The translations under genes were made by a program, and so were the position numbers. This document shows positions 6,923-16,046 of a DNA stretch of 64,000 nt, piece by piece; the first letter of the stretch is position 1, and each line of letters starts with the position of its first letter. The stretch is taken from assembly GCA_016188115.1 (NCBI GenBank), contig JACPIK010000002.1, positions 831,462 through 895,461 of the forward strand. The letters are read 5' to 3'. Under the pieces are notes generated by a model. The model did no database searches and was not told the DNA's origin. It worked only from the letters and a program-made list of their open reading frames with translations. The DNA is from Candidatus Woesearchaeota archaeon. GTDB taxonomy: Archaea; Nanobdellota; Nanobdellia; Woesearchaeales; GW2011-AR9.

Positions 6923-9556
6923 TCAATCACCATCACCAACCCCTTCTAACGACGCCCAATATTTCATTAACTCGTCAAAACGTGGGTCCCATCGCACTTT
7001 ACGTAATTTTCTAAGTGCCTGCGCTTCAATCTGTCGAATACGTTCTCGAGTAAGATCAAAAAAAGTACCCACTTCTTCTAAAGTATGATCCCGTTGTACT
7101 CCTATTCCAAAGCGTAGCGAAAGAACTTTTTGCTCCCGTTCATCCAAATGATCTCGCAGAAAACCTTGTACGTTTTGTTCCAAAGATAATCTTGTCGATT
7201 CTATACCGGGATCTTCTACATGACCTGCCACAAAATCACCAAGTTCGCTATGATCATCACCAACTGGCGTTGAAAGAGAAATTGCATTTGTAAAAGACCT
7301 CAAAACTGTCTCATAATGCTTTAATTCATATCCTAAATGTTCTGCAACAACCTCAGAAGAAGTATCAAGGCCTTCTGCCTCACGACGTGCCAATTCTCGT
7401 CTGATTTTGTTATATTTCTCTCCCAAATGAACCGGGACACGAATTGTTCTTCCCTGATCCGCAATAGCTCTTGTAACTGCTTGACGAACCCACCAAGATG
7501 CATACGTGCTAAATTTATACCCACGCTGATACTCAAATTTTTCTACTGCGTGCATCGCGCCTGCATTCCCCTCTTGAATTAAATCTAAAAAAGAAAGACC
7601 GCGATTAAGATACTTTTTTGCAATACTTACCACTAATCGAAGATTTGCTTTAACAAAGTGATCAGTATAACCCTCAATTTCAGCTATAATTTGTTGTAGA
7701 CCTCGAACACGGTCATTTCTTCCATATTGATTAACTAACTTTGTTGCAATTTGCATAACCTCAGCACGATCAAGAACGTAATCTGCTCGATGAACAAAAT
7801 CTGAACTCTCGCCTAAACCCTCTCCAGAACCAAGTTCGACATCATTGTCATTGATCTTATTATAAAAATTGCTATAAAAATAATTGACTTGATCCTCAAT
7901 TGCTTGATCTACACGCGCCCCATCTTCTTTTGCAATAGCCCGTTGTAATACTTTTTGATAATTTCGAAACTGTTTGAGAATTCTTAATCCATCACCTTCT
8001 TCTTTGTGTGGTTCAGAAGAACCATCTGTCGCCAACTCTTCTGACCCATGAGTATCAGAAGCATATTTTAAACGAAGAACCGACAATATTTCTCTTTCAC
8101 CTAACCGTACGTTCTCTGCTTTCGCCGGTTCACAAAGTGTCAAAATCAGATTAGTATAATCTCGCTGATCAAGAAAACTATTTAATCGTGAAACATAATC
8201 CGCATAACGAGGCGATTTTCTCCCTCCATCACAAGTGGAAAATGTTCTTACAACTTGCTCAAGTACAGCAGGCTTAATTGAATCAGAACAAAGACCAAGA
8301 AGACTCTGCTTCAACGCATCAACTCCCGTAACTGCTGTAGAAGGATCTTCTAATACGGGACTAATAAGGTCATAAAAAGGATCGATCGCTTCCGCTGCGC
8401 CACTCAACGATAAACCGTTGCGTAACACCATTAAACCAACAAAGTCAGCATCGTACCCCTCAAAACGTAACACTTTTCTTAACAAAGAATGATATCCCTG
8501 TTCAATTTTCTGTGACAAATCAACTTCTTTCTCACGATTCAACAATGGAATTTCGCCAGCCTGTGAAAGGTACATTCGAATAATATCATTCTCATTACCA
8601 GTAGAGTTACCTCTTCGTTCTTTCGCCTCTTTTTCAGTGCCATCAGCATTAACCCCATCCAACGCAGGAGAATATATTTCTTCATTTCCGGTACCTGATG
8701 CGGCTGTTCTCGATCTAAAACCACCTCTTTCACCAAGAGGAACCTGATCTATTAAATTTTCACGACGAAGTCGAGCATATAAAGTAGAATCTTCTCTTTG
8801 TAACTGACCCCGCGTCAATCCCTTATAGTGTTCTTTATAATATCCTAAAGGATCATCTCCATGTTTAGTTTGACGACCCATCCCTTTAGCAGGACCTGAA
8901 GAAGAGGAAGAAGAATTCTCAATGAAAGCAGCAACACTTCCAGACTCAGGTGTAGGAGTAGCACCAGAAATCGATTGATCTTGATCCAGCGTAACTTTTT
9001 CTTCAGCTACCCCTGTAACACTAACCGTATTGAGTTGTTGCGCTGCTCCATTGATTTTTGTGACAGGCGTTACACTGCGAACAACATCCCATAAGGTAGG
9101 AAATACAATTTCTGAAGAATATGTGGGTGTATCACCAAATTGAGCACAAATATAATCTTCCAAAATTAAATCAATATAAGTAACAGGTACACGACCATCA
9201 CGAGCAGGTACAACACCCTCATAAATCAATGTATCCAAACGAGAAGTAACTACACTTTCATCTAGTTCAATTTCACCATGATGGCGAATCAAACGTAATT
9301 CATCAAGAGATAGATGCAAAGGAAGCGAGGGAATGGTGTCTGCATATTCTCGATGAAAATTATCATCTCGCAGTAAACCAGCAGCAACACTCGCAACGTA
9401 ATAACCGGTACCTGAACTCGAAATGACTGGAGAACACCCAGTAACATAATTACTCAAACCCAATCGTTGTACCTGATCTTCCAGAATTATTTCAAAAAGT
9501 CCTCGTCCCTGGAGTGTTCGTATCGATTCAGTAAGTGTTGAAAAAGATTGATTCAT
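6923..9556 (-). CDS. Sigma-70 RNA polymerase sigma factor with long N-terminal extension
   Basis: An 877-residue protein. Region 1.2 is near residues 323-355 ([20 protein letters not shown]). A long non-conserved helical insert (about 356-625) follows. Region 2 (630-700) includes '[17 protein letters not shown]' and 'DLIQEGN'. Region 3 is near 706-790, and region 4 near 800-855 ends in a helix-turn-helix. Residues that in E. coli RpoD bind the -10 element (W688, W689, Q692, T695, R696) and the -35 element (R837, E838, R841, Q842) are all kept. Residues 1-320 are unrecognised, apart from a poly-Ser linker (215-220) and a '[20 protein letters not shown]' helical motif. Sigma factors belong to bacterial transcription, yet this window has archaeal TATA promoters. 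The gene follows the GHKL ATPase gene by 46 bp, probably as one transcript. Confidence 0.9.
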   Translation of the reverse strand: MNQSFSTLTESIRTLQGRGLFEIILEDQVQRLGLSNYVTGCSPVISSSGTGYYVASVAAGLLRDDNFHREYADTIPSLPLHLSLDELRLIRHHGEIELDESVVTSRLDTLIYEGVVPARDGRVPVTYIDLILEDYICAQFGDTPTYSSEIVFPTLWDVVRSVTPVTKINGAAQQLNTVSVTGVAEEKVTLDQDQSISGATPTPESGSVAAFIENSSSSSSGPAKGMGRQTKHGDDPLGYYKEHYKGLTRGQLQREDSTLYARLRRENLIDQVPLGERGGFRSRTAASGTGNEEIYSPALDGVNADGTEKEAKERRGNSTGNENDIIRMYLSQAGEIPLLNREKEVDLSQKIEQGYHSLLRKVLRFEGYDADFVGLMVLRNGLSLSGAAEAIDPFYDLISPVLEDPSTAVTGVDALKQSLLGLCSDSIKPAVLEQVVRTFSTCDGGRKSPRYADYVSRLNSFLDQRDYTNLILTLCEPAKAENVRLGEREILSVLRLKYASDTHGSEELATDGSSEPHKEEGDGLRILKQFRNYQKVLQRAIAKEDGARVDQAIEDQVNYFYSNFYNKINDNDVELGSGEGLGESSDFVHRADYVLDRAEVMQIATKLVNQYGRNDRVRGLQQIIAEIEGYTDHFVKANLRLVVSIAKKYLNRGLSFLDLIQEGNAGAMHAVEKFEYQRGYKFSTYASWWVRQAVTRAIADQGRTIRVPVHLGEKYNKIRRELARREAEGLDTSSEVVAEHLGYELKHYETVLRSFTNAISLSTPVGDDHSELGDFVAGHVEDPGIESTRLSLEQNVQGFLRDHLDEREQKVLSLRFGIGVQRDHTLEEVGTFFDLTRERIRQIEAQALRKLRKVRWDPRFDELMKYWASLEGVGDGD

Positions 9557-9602
9557 AAATCATAAACCCCGTAGAATCATATGAAGGAAGCCCTAAACAA
9601 AA

Positions 9603-11984
9603 TTAAGTTTTAGGACCTACTGGAGATGATGGTACATAGGAACTAACAAAATCTCGATGATACATACCTAAAACGCGACTCTCTCCTGCTCTTGTTAAAC
9701 CTACTTGTGCATCTCGAGGTCTTATTCCTCTTTCTCCCATACTTTTAATCGCTTCATTTGCAGTCAGGTATCCTAACCCTTTCATTACGGAATTTCGTGA
9801 AAGATTATCTTGAATAGTTCTACAAAAACCAGTCACCAATGCTTGATACAATGATCTTGCAACATCATATGAAACCATACGAGAACCTGTTGGCTGTGTC
9901 AAATGGGCAAACGCATTTTCAAGATCATCATCTGATGTGACATACAACAACTCCGAGAGTTGAGTCAAATGAATATGTCCAGACGAAGGACGCTCACCCA
10001 ACCCTAAATGAGATAAACGTGAAGCAAGATCCGCTGCAACAACTTTAACTTCTTCTTGAGTGCTATTAAATTGAAAAACATCTGCGCGTAAAACACACCT
10101 CTTAACTAAATCAGCAAAAAAGCGATTTGTAAATGCGGATTGATACTGAGTACTCAAGACAGTAGCAACTTCAAAAGGAGATTCAAGAGTAGAATAATCT
10201 ACCTCATCAGTACTTCTTCCTAAAATATATTCTTTAAAACGAGTAATATCTTTGCTATGAACAGCATAAAGAGAATTACCCTCTTCAGTTTGATTTAAGT
10301 CTAAGATCCATGAAGGACGAGAAGAAGGATCTCGATTTAAGCGTGCCTCAATCTTACGTTCAGTATTTCCAGGCCATGCCGCAGACATGCCATCAGGAAT
10401 AGCAATACCACGTACAACCTGAAATAAAGTTGTATAATCAGAAAGCGCAGCCATAGCAGTTTCAAGATCAGATCCCAACACTTGTTCATGCGTAGTCGTA
10501 AGTCTTCCTGCTTCGGCAAGGCGTTTCTGCAACTCGCGATGCCATCCACTGCGTAGAGCCGCTTCATGATAAGAATATAATCGAGTAGGAACAATAGGTA
10601 GAGTACTATCCGCTTTTTCTCCAGGAACTTCAGCGCGAGGAAGCACATCTTTAAGATAAAACGATCTTCCTTTGCCTACACGAGGATGACTTTCTTTTCC
10701 TAATTCCTGCGCAAGAAGAGCCATGCGCGACCAGTCTGCAGGTCTTGTAGTAACTGCGCAAGCAAGAGATCGTTCCAATAACAATGCTAGAGTAGAATCA
10801 ATTTCACGACGAGCAACACCATGCATACGAAATGCGTCACTGCGGGGATTGACATACACTATTTTTCCAGATCGATCCACATTAAGCATATCTCCTGCTC
10901 GAGTATCACTAAAATTAAAAGTATACGCACCTTCTTCCCCTAATACGCGTGCTAATCTTGTTCCAAGCAAGGGTAATTGTTCGGCTACAAAACGATAGGC
11001 ATCATGTAATTTAGTATCAACAGCGCTTCCCTCTTGATCTTGTCGTACCCGACGTAATTCAGTTTCTAGAATGCCATAAAGACGATCAGCTTTCTCACCA
11101 GTACCTACTTCTCTTCGAGTAAATCTAATTTCCGTTTCCATTCCTTGAGCATGAGCTACCGCATATGTCCTACTTGCCATAGCAGCAGAAAGAGTGGTAA
11201 GTAAATCCAGATTACGGCCACCAATCGCGCGTCCATTTACTTTAACGTACACGCCCGAGAGATCGCCCAAATTTTTAGGAGAATAATAAATCGTCCCCGT
11301 TACCTCACCTAACTCTTTGTCTGAAACACCAAAAACATATTTAGTAGCCGCTGTAAGCGCTGGTGGAGTAACCTGAACACCATTAACCCTCATTTGGAAA
11401 TCACTCAGCTCAACGGGCATTTGTGTCGACAGAGATCGCATTAAATGATCTAAATTAATACTTTGAGTTACTTCTCGAAGATTTGTAAGGGTTAATTTGG
11501 TACCATGTAATTGAGGATCACAAGATTGCGTAACAACTCGAATGGGATCATAATCTTGATCTGTTTCACTAAACACTTCTTCAACACGAGAATAGACTCC
11601 CCCTCTCCAGCTCTCAAAAACATGACTTTGAGCAAGATAACGCACCGCAAGAGATCCCCATCCAAAATTACCAATAGGTCGGCGACCTCGAGGGGTCGTT
11701 TTTCCCTCTCTCTTAAGATCTCGTTTGGTACTTCCCCCAATCTGAAAAAAATCTTCAAGACCTTGGCCAGGACTCATTCCAAAACCGTCATCCTCTAAAA
11801 CAAGACGACCCTGTGAACCTGGTTGATATATTACAGAAAATGTACTTGCATCGGCATCATGCGCATTGCCGCCCAATTCATGAATTGCATGAATTGGACT
11901 CGGAAAAATCGTATCGCCAATCATAACACCTAAATCACTTGCATGACGTCGAGAAACATGTATTACCCCAGAAGTGTCAGTCAT
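9603..11984 (-). CDS. GHKL-type ATPase (Hsp90/MutL/MORC-like)
   Basis: A 793-residue protein with an N-terminal GHKL ATP-binding fold. The N box is 'HAIHELGGNAHDADAS' (E36, N40, D43), motif G1 is 'EDDGFGM' (D65, G67, G69), and motif G2 is 'GNFGWGSLA' (G105, G108, G110). The segment 'FFQIGGSTKRD' matches the lid region of Hsp90/MORC-like ATPases. An S5-like second domain around residues 200-300 is plausible. The remaining 450 residues are not recognised and contain no membrane segment. It is the first gene of an apparent two-gene unit with the sigma factor, so a role in remodelling DNA, transcription complexes or proteins is possible but unproven. Confidence 0.8.
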   Translation of the reverse strand: MTDTSGVIHVSRRHASDLGVMIGDTIFPSPIHAIHELGGNAHDADASTFSVIYQPGSQGRLVLEDDGFGMSPGQGLEDFFQIGGSTKRDLKREGKTTPRGRRPIGNFGWGSLAVRYLAQSHVFESWRGGVYSRVEEVFSETDQDYDPIRVVTQSCDPQLHGTKLTLTNLREVTQSINLDHLMRSLSTQMPVELSDFQMRVNGVQVTPPALTAATKYVFGVSDKELGEVTGTIYYSPKNLGDLSGVYVKVNGRAIGGRNLDLLTTLSAAMASRTYAVAHAQGMETEIRFTRREVGTGEKADRLYGILETELRRVRQDQEGSAVDTKLHDAYRFVAEQLPLLGTRLARVLGEEGAYTFNFSDTRAGDMLNVDRSGKIVYVNPRSDAFRMHGVARREIDSTLALLLERSLACAVTTRPADWSRMALLAQELGKESHPRVGKGRSFYLKDVLPRAEVPGEKADSTLPIVPTRLYSYHEAALRSGWHRELQKRLAEAGRLTTTHEQVLGSDLETAMAALSDYTTLFQVVRGIAIPDGMSAAWPGNTERKIEARLNRDPSSRPSWILDLNQTEEGNSLYAVHSKDITRFKEYILGRSTDEVDYSTLESPFEVATVLSTQYQSAFTNRFFADLVKRCVLRADVFQFNSTQEEVKVVAADLASRLSHLGLGERPSSGHIHLTQLSELLYVTSDDDLENAFAHLTQPTGSRMVSYDVARSLYQALVTGFCRTIQDNLSRNSVMKGLGYLTANEAIKSMGERGIRPRDAQVGLTRAGESRVLGMYHRDFVSSYVPSSPVGPKT

Positions 11985-12007
11985 TAAGATCAGAAGTGTA
12001 TTTTTCC

Positions 12008-12017
12008 CTTATAAAGA
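12008..12017 (-). promoter_or_regulatory. TATA box for GHKL ATPase-sigma operon
   Basis: TCTTTATAAG on the minus strand is centred about 28 bp before ATG 11984. The operon that encodes a bacterial-type sigma factor is itself read from an archaeal-type promoter. Confidence 0.7.
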
Positions 12018-12079
12018 TTATTAATTTAGAAACACTATTACCAATTAATTAATCAATTGATGAATCCATCAATGTAAAA

Positions 12080-12832
12080 TTACCCTTTCTTCCACAACAC
12101 TTTTCCTTCATCCCACATCTTGTTAAATTCAATTGCTTCCTTGCTGGTGTTCATGCACTTCCAGAAGCCTTCAAATTTATACGCAGTCACTTCGCCAGCA
12201 GCAGCCAATTTCTTTAGCACGACATCTTCAAACTCGCCACCCTCTAAATTGCTCAAAACTTGTTTATTGCAAACATAAAAACCACCATTAATCCAATATT
12301 CAGAAAGCCGTGGTTTTTCTCGAAATGAACGCACATGATGTTTATCATCTAATTCCAACACCCCAAACTCAGAATGCAACGGAACGGACGTAAGAGTCAC
12401 CATCTTCCCACGCGACAAATGAGTATCGACCACATGGTTAATATCAACCGAAGACAAATCATCTCCATAACTTAGTAGAAAATGATCAGTTTTAATCAAG
12501 TGTTTAACTTGCGCAATACGTTCTGATTTAGAACTCTCTTCACCAGTATCAACCAATTCAATTTTCCATGTAGGATTGATATTAGCAGGATTAGCAAAAT
12601 AAGAACGAATTTTCTCTTTCATATGCCCTAAGCACACAATAAAATGAGTGTAACCGTACGATGAATAGCGATCCATGATATGCCATAAAATGGGTTTGCC
12701 CCCAATAGGAATGAGCGGTTTAGGAACATCCTCTGTTAAAGGCCACATTCGAGTACCTTTACCTCCGCAAAGCAAAACAACTGGCCACGCAGAACGATCA
12801 TCTTGACTTACAATAGTATTCACACCAGACAT
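12080..12832 (-). CDS. rfbF: Glucose-1-phosphate cytidylyltransferase-like enzyme
   Basis: A 250-residue sugar nucleotidyltransferase. The signature is 'LCGGKGTRMWPLTEDVPKPL' with 'GGKPILWHIM'. The segments 'KIELVDTGEES' and 'YWINGGFYV' are RfbF hallmarks, so the likely reaction is CTP plus glucose-1-phosphate to CDP-glucose. It lacks the usual GDG triplet (here GDD), so the base or sugar may differ. ATG 12832 is preferred over an in-frame GTG at 12844, because the TATA box is then 28 bp away. The product would feed the dehydratase encoded at 4199. Confidence 0.75.
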   Translation of the reverse strand: MSGVNTIVSQDDRSAWPVVLLCGGKGTRMWPLTEDVPKPLIPIGGKPILWHIMDRYSSYGYTHFIVCLGHMKEKIRSYFANPANINPTWKIELVDTGEESSKSERIAQVKHLIKTDHFLLSYGDDLSSVDINHVVDTHLSRGKMVTLTSVPLHSEFGVLELDDKHHVRSFREKPRLSEYWINGGFYVCNKQVLSNLEGGEFEDVVLKKLAAAGEVTAYKFEGFWKCMNTSKEAIEFNKMWDEGKVLWKKG

Positions 12833-12855
12833 ATAAAATAACACTCAAAAACGGC

Positions 12856-12864
12856 TTTATATAG
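12856..12864 (-). promoter_or_regulatory. TATA box for cytidylyltransferase gene
   Basis: CTATATAAA on the minus strand is 28 bp from ATG 12832 and only about 16 bp from the alternative GTG. This decides the start. Confidence 0.7.
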
Positions 12865-12887
12865 ATTGTGGATGAATGATTTAGATC

Positions 12888-12896
12888 AAAAAAAAC
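12888..12896 (-). terminator. Oligo-T terminator after 12898 gene
   Basis: On the minus strand a run of eight T residues follows the stop codon within 2 bases. Archaeal RNA polymerase terminates on such T-runs without a hairpin. Confidence 0.5.
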
Positions 12897-12897
12897 C

Positions 12898-13950
12898 TTA
12901 GCGCACCTTCGCCTTCTTCAACGCTGCAACCACTCTGTTCAAACTCACAATCTGCTCATCACGTTTCAAAAAATCAGCTACCCCCACGTCAACAGAAATA
13001 ATACCAGTAGGGTAATCGCGAGCATACGCAACCGTCATGTCCAACAATTCTTGTCCTAAATCGCCCTCTCCCACAACATATCCCTCGTCAAACACTGACC
13101 CCTTATCAATTCCCTGAGCAGCACGCCATTCTCCACGGTAATCTGCCAACTGCACACAGGTTATTTTTTTCTTAAAATAACGCTTTAATTCAGGGTATAA
13201 TTCTAATAGCGAAGGTTGTGGTAGGACATCTTGGGGGTAGAGTTTAAGACCTTCTTGATCAATATGATGAGAAGTAATCTGGACGCCATATTTTGCTGCA
13301 AGTCGATTCACTTGACGCGCTAAAATACCATAATGCGAAGTATCAAAACAAAAATCAAGACGTGGATCAACGCTGTCATAAAATTCCTTTATCTGCCCAA
13401 TGGTTGCTAAAAATGGATCAAACACCGTCTGATGAGGATTAGCAGTAGCATCGCCTTTGAGTGGATTCGGAAGATTTTCTAATAAGATAGGGATAGGACT
13501 TTGATCAATAATTGCTTTGATATGAGCATACACTTTTGGTAAAACAGTTTTGGAAATATATTCACGGTCAGTTAACGGTGATTTCCATTGAGTTGCATCG
13601 TAGGTGCAATTAGTATGAATAATCATTGACTCGCCACCACAGCGTTCTACAAGGTGAGCCAGATTGACATACACTTCAACACTCTCTTCGCATGCCAAAT
13701 TCAAGCGAGAGTCATAAGCATGGGGAGAAATAGGTGCATGAAATATTTTACGAAATGAGGAAGGTACAACGTTTTTTGAAATACGTTCCACATCTCGCGC
13801 AACCGCAACATCATCTATCACATTACTAAATAACAACAATTGAATTCCTGCGTGAAAACCCTGCTTTACCACTAAATCGTCTAGCAATGAAACAACATAA
13901 CGTACCTGACCCTCATGTGAAGCCAAAGCAGGAAGAGCAAGAGTAACCAT
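12898..13950 (-). CDS. Sugar phosphate isomerase/epimerase-like TIM barrel protein
   Basis: A 350-residue protein with the xylose-isomerase-like/AP endonuclease 2 TIM-barrel pattern. Metal-ligand candidates are the His in 'MIIHTNCTY', 'ILLENLP' (Glu), 'FCFDTSHYG' (Asp, His) and 'CVQLADYRGEW' (Asp). Such enzymes isomerise or epimerise sugars, inositols or keto acids. The substrate cannot be named. I start it at ATG 13950, 27 bp from a TATA box. An upstream in-frame Met at 14016 lies beyond that promoter. It shares the direction of the nucleotidyltransferase at 12080 but is separated from it by a terminator and a promoter. Confidence 0.7.
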   Translation of the reverse strand: MVTLALPALASHEGQVRYVVSLLDDLVVKQGFHAGIQLLLFSNVIDDVAVARDVERISKNVVPSSFRKIFHAPISPHAYDSRLNLACEESVEVYVNLAHLVERCGGESMIIHTNCTYDATQWKSPLTDREYISKTVLPKVYAHIKAIIDQSPIPILLENLPNPLKGDATANPHQTVFDPFLATIGQIKEFYDSVDPRLDFCFDTSHYGILARQVNRLAAKYGVQITSHHIDQEGLKLYPQDVLPQPSLLELYPELKRYFKKKITCVQLADYRGEWRAAQGIDKGSVFDEGYVVGEGDLGQELLDMTVAYARDYPTGIISVDVGVADFLKRDEQIVSLNRVVAALKKAKVR

Positions 13951-13972
13951 GCATAAACCAACCCTGCAGCAC

Positions 13973-13981
13973 TTTATAATA
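13973..13981 (-). promoter_or_regulatory. TATA box for 12898 gene
   Basis: TATTATAAA on the minus strand is 27 bp before ATG 13950. It lies between the gene and the neighbouring inverted-repeat element. Confidence 0.65.
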
Positions 13982-14006
13982 GTTATGAAGAAAGTATCGA
14001 TAAGCT

Positions 14007-14014
14007 CAAACCAC
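14007..14014 (+). repeat. 8-bp direct repeat, left flank of element
   Basis: CAAACCAC abuts the left inverted repeat at 14015 and recurs at 14180-14187. With two further matching bases the repeat is 10 bp (CAAACCACAC). It looks like a target-site duplication. Confidence 0.5.
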
Positions 14015-14179
14015 ACTCTGTCCTAAAAAGGTTTGCATCTTTTGTGAAGTTATTTTTTATAAAACATCCTAAGAGTTCCGGGGGTTGCCCCATACGGGGC
14101 TGGAACGAAAGAAGCTATGAAACTGGCGAGAGCTGAACTCGATGCAAGCCAAATCAAAACGAGCTTAGGACAGAGTACC
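14015..14179. mobile_element. 165-bp MITE-like inverted-repeat element or structured RNA
   Basis: Terminal 12-bp perfect inverted repeats, ACTCTGTCCTAA (14015-14026) and TTAGGACAGAGT (14165-14176), enclose a second nested pair. That pair is GGTTTGCATC (14030-14039) with GATGCAAGCC (14141-14150), with one G-U. Inside are GTTCC/GGAAC (14075-14079 with 14102-14106) capped by GCCCC-ATAC-GGGGC (14087-14100), and CGAG/CTCG (14127-14130 with 14138-14141). Flanking 8-bp direct repeats suggest insertion between two promoters. There is no protein-coding capacity. The nested stems and GC-rich hairpin would also suit a folded non-coding RNA of about 160 nt. It matches no RNA family that I recognise. Confidence 0.55.
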
Positions 14180-14187
14180 CAAACCAC
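14180..14187 (+). repeat. 8-bp direct repeat, right flank of element
   Basis: A second copy of CAAACCAC, three bases (ACC) after the right inverted repeat. See the copy at 14007. Confidence 0.5.
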
Positions 14188-14190
14188 ACA

Positions 14191-14201
14191 AATATTTAAA
14201 A
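14191..14201 (+). promoter_or_regulatory. TATA box for 14225 gene
   Basis: AATATTTAAAA lies about 28 bp before ATG 14225, just right of the inserted element. It sets the start at 14225 rather than at an in-frame ATG at 14117 inside the element. Confidence 0.65.
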
Positions 14202-14224
14202 GAAACAAGAGAAAACAGAATAAC

Positions 14225-16042
14225 ATGAAGTTAAGCAAGACCAGTCTTATTCTCATAGCAATTATGCTTCTGTGTTTTACCTTGCGTTATTTTGCTGCAA
14301 TAAACGTAGAAATGAAACCAGACGAAATGGTCTATACTGTTAACGCCATCAACATCAACCAAGCAAATGTTCTCTCAACACTTCAGCAAGGAACTCTCTA
14401 TTCACATTTCACCGACATCTGGTTTATGCTCTTTGGACCTACTTCACTCACCGCTCGACTCACCTCCATCATTTTCGCAGTACTCAGCACAATTATACTC
14501 TTTCTGATAGGGAAAGATCATTTTAACAGTTCTAGAACCGGACTATTTGCCGCATTCTTTTTTGCCGTGTCCGCATTCGCCATCAGATATAATTATGAAA
14601 TGGATATGATGGGATTTAGTCTCGCCCTCTTAAGCATCTATTTCTTTCTCTATTACCTTAAAGAAACTCAAAAAACCTATCTCTATCTTACCTCACTTTT
14701 TTTCATCCTCGCAGTTCTAAGCCGTAACTTAGTATTGCTTCTTGCGCCTGCTTTTGTAATAGTATTAGCGCAAAAATGGAATAAACATCCCCATCAACGA
14801 AAAGAGATAACAAAACACCTCGGCACAGCATTAATAATTGCCGTAATCGCCCTTAGTCCATTAATCATCTACAACATGTTAGTATATCAGAACACAGGAT
14901 ATACGGATTACTATGTTTCAGATTTTTTTGGAGTAGGAAAAAATGCGTTTGCAGGATTTGAAAATAAAGCATGGAACACCAACACCCTCGCCAGTGTCTT
15001 TTCAAGTAGAGGAATTGAATTTCTTAAAATTGATTTCCTGCTCATCTTCTTTAGCATATTCGGATTTATCATCGCCCATCGTACTAAGAAATATAACGCT
15101 GCAATAACTCTTTTCATTGCTGGAATTATCCCATTCTTAATATACCTTGCAGGAGTTACTGGAAGTCCGACCCATTACATCTTTATCCCCCTCACCTGTA
15201 GTCTCTTTGCTGGTGTTGGTATGAATTGGCTCTGGGAGTATCTCGCAACCAAACCAAAATATAGCCTGCTAAAACCGACTATAATAGGCATAATCATAAT
15301 CACTACTCTTTTCATGCTTCGAACCGATTTTACGTCCGATTCCTCAGTTCTTAATCTCAGAGAATATGTTCACGAACATATAGAAAGCAACGCGTTAATT
15401 GTCGCAGATCAACGAATCTATAATGGGATTCATGCTTGGTCTTTTGGACGTAAGTACTATATGCAAACAGACACATTCGTACAATATTCAAATAGTCTTA
15501 AAGATTATAATGGACCAAAGATCAACATTCCATTCTATTATGTAGAATGTGGTCCGCAAACCACCTGTGCGTGGAGAACTGAAGACTATAATCGAATTGC
15601 CAATCAAAGTGAAGTAATTAGTAGAGCAATTACACAAAATCTTGAAAAAGTTGCAGAAGTTTCAGGAAATGAACAAAAAGCAGGAGCACGACATCACTTT
15701 ATAATCTATAAAGGAACAGTCCAAGTTAGCTCGAATATATACACACTCATAGATCAAAATAACCAGTTTTGGGGATATTCAATTGCTTGGAGAGCAAAAG
15801 AAAATAATGATGATTACTATGAACCTAAAGGAGTTGGATTTCTAGCCCATTATGCAGGAATGCTTGTGCTCTACCTTGAATTACTCCTAATTTTAGTCAC
15901 TATTGTCTACTTAATGTATATTGCCATAAGTAAAGCAAATCAACATTCCAATAAAGAACACTCTAAATCAACATTTGTTGAAAAAACAACAACCGAAGAA
16001 ATAAGAGAAGAAAATAAAAAAGAAGAGAAAGAAATACAATAA
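14225..16042 (+). CDS. GT-C fold membrane glycosyltransferase (GT39/ArnT-like)
   Basis: A 605-residue polytopic membrane protein with about ten hydrophobic segments in its first 400 residues. A soluble, extracytoplasmic-looking domain and one more C-terminal helix follow. The acidic 'EMKPDEMVYTVNA' after the first helix matches the catalytic Asp/Glu loop of GT-C enzymes using polyprenyl-phosphate sugars (PMT/ArnT superfamily). It would add a sugar outside the membrane. The tail is Lys/Glu-rich and cytoplasmic-like. It begins a run of + genes through 18919, with the cupin gene 4 bp behind. Confidence 0.8.
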   Translation: MKLSKTSLILIAIMLLCFTLRYFAAINVEMKPDEMVYTVNAININQANVLSTLQQGTLYSHFTDIWFMLFGPTSLTARLTSIIFAVLSTIILFLIGKDHFNSSRTGLFAAFFFAVSAFAIRYNYEMDMMGFSLALLSIYFFLYYLKETQKTYLYLTSLFFILAVLSRNLVLLLAPAFVIVLAQKWNKHPHQRKEITKHLGTALIIAVIALSPLIIYNMLVYQNTGYTDYYVSDFFGVGKNAFAGFENKAWNTNTLASVFSSRGIEFLKIDFLLIFFSIFGFIIAHRTKKYNAAITLFIAGIIPFLIYLAGVTGSPTHYIFIPLTCSLFAGVGMNWLWEYLATKPKYSLLKPTIIGIIIITTLFMLRTDFTSDSSVLNLREYVHEHIESNALIVADQRIYNGIHAWSFGRKYYMQTDTFVQYSNSLKDYNGPKINIPFYYVECGPQTTCAWRTEDYNRIANQSEVISRAITQNLEKVAEVSGNEQKAGARHHFIIYKGTVQVSSNIYTLIDQNNQFWGYSIAWRAKENNDDYYEPKGVGFLAHYAGMLVLYLELLLILVTIVYLMYIAISKANQHSNKEHSKSTFVEKTTTEEIREENKKEEKEIQ

Positions 16043-16046
16043 CACC

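Noticed and set aside
6923-11984. Bacterial contamination as explanation of the sigma factor
   Set aside because: The operon itself has an archaeal-type TATA box at the right distance, and base composition looks like that of its neighbours. It cannot be fully excluded without the rest of the contig.
14015-14179. Known structured RNA (RNase P RNA, SRP RNA, hammerhead ribozyme, TPP or other riboswitch)
   Set aside because: I compared the conserved cores I remember. The RNase P conserved regions, the SRP helix 8 motif and the hammerhead CUGANGA...GAAA core are not present. The region is left as an unassigned element.
14117-14224. In-frame ATG at 14117 as the start of the GT-C gene
   Set aside because: The extra 36 residues are charged, unlike the family, and lie inside the inverted-repeat element. 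A TATA box at 14191-14201 points to ATG 14225.
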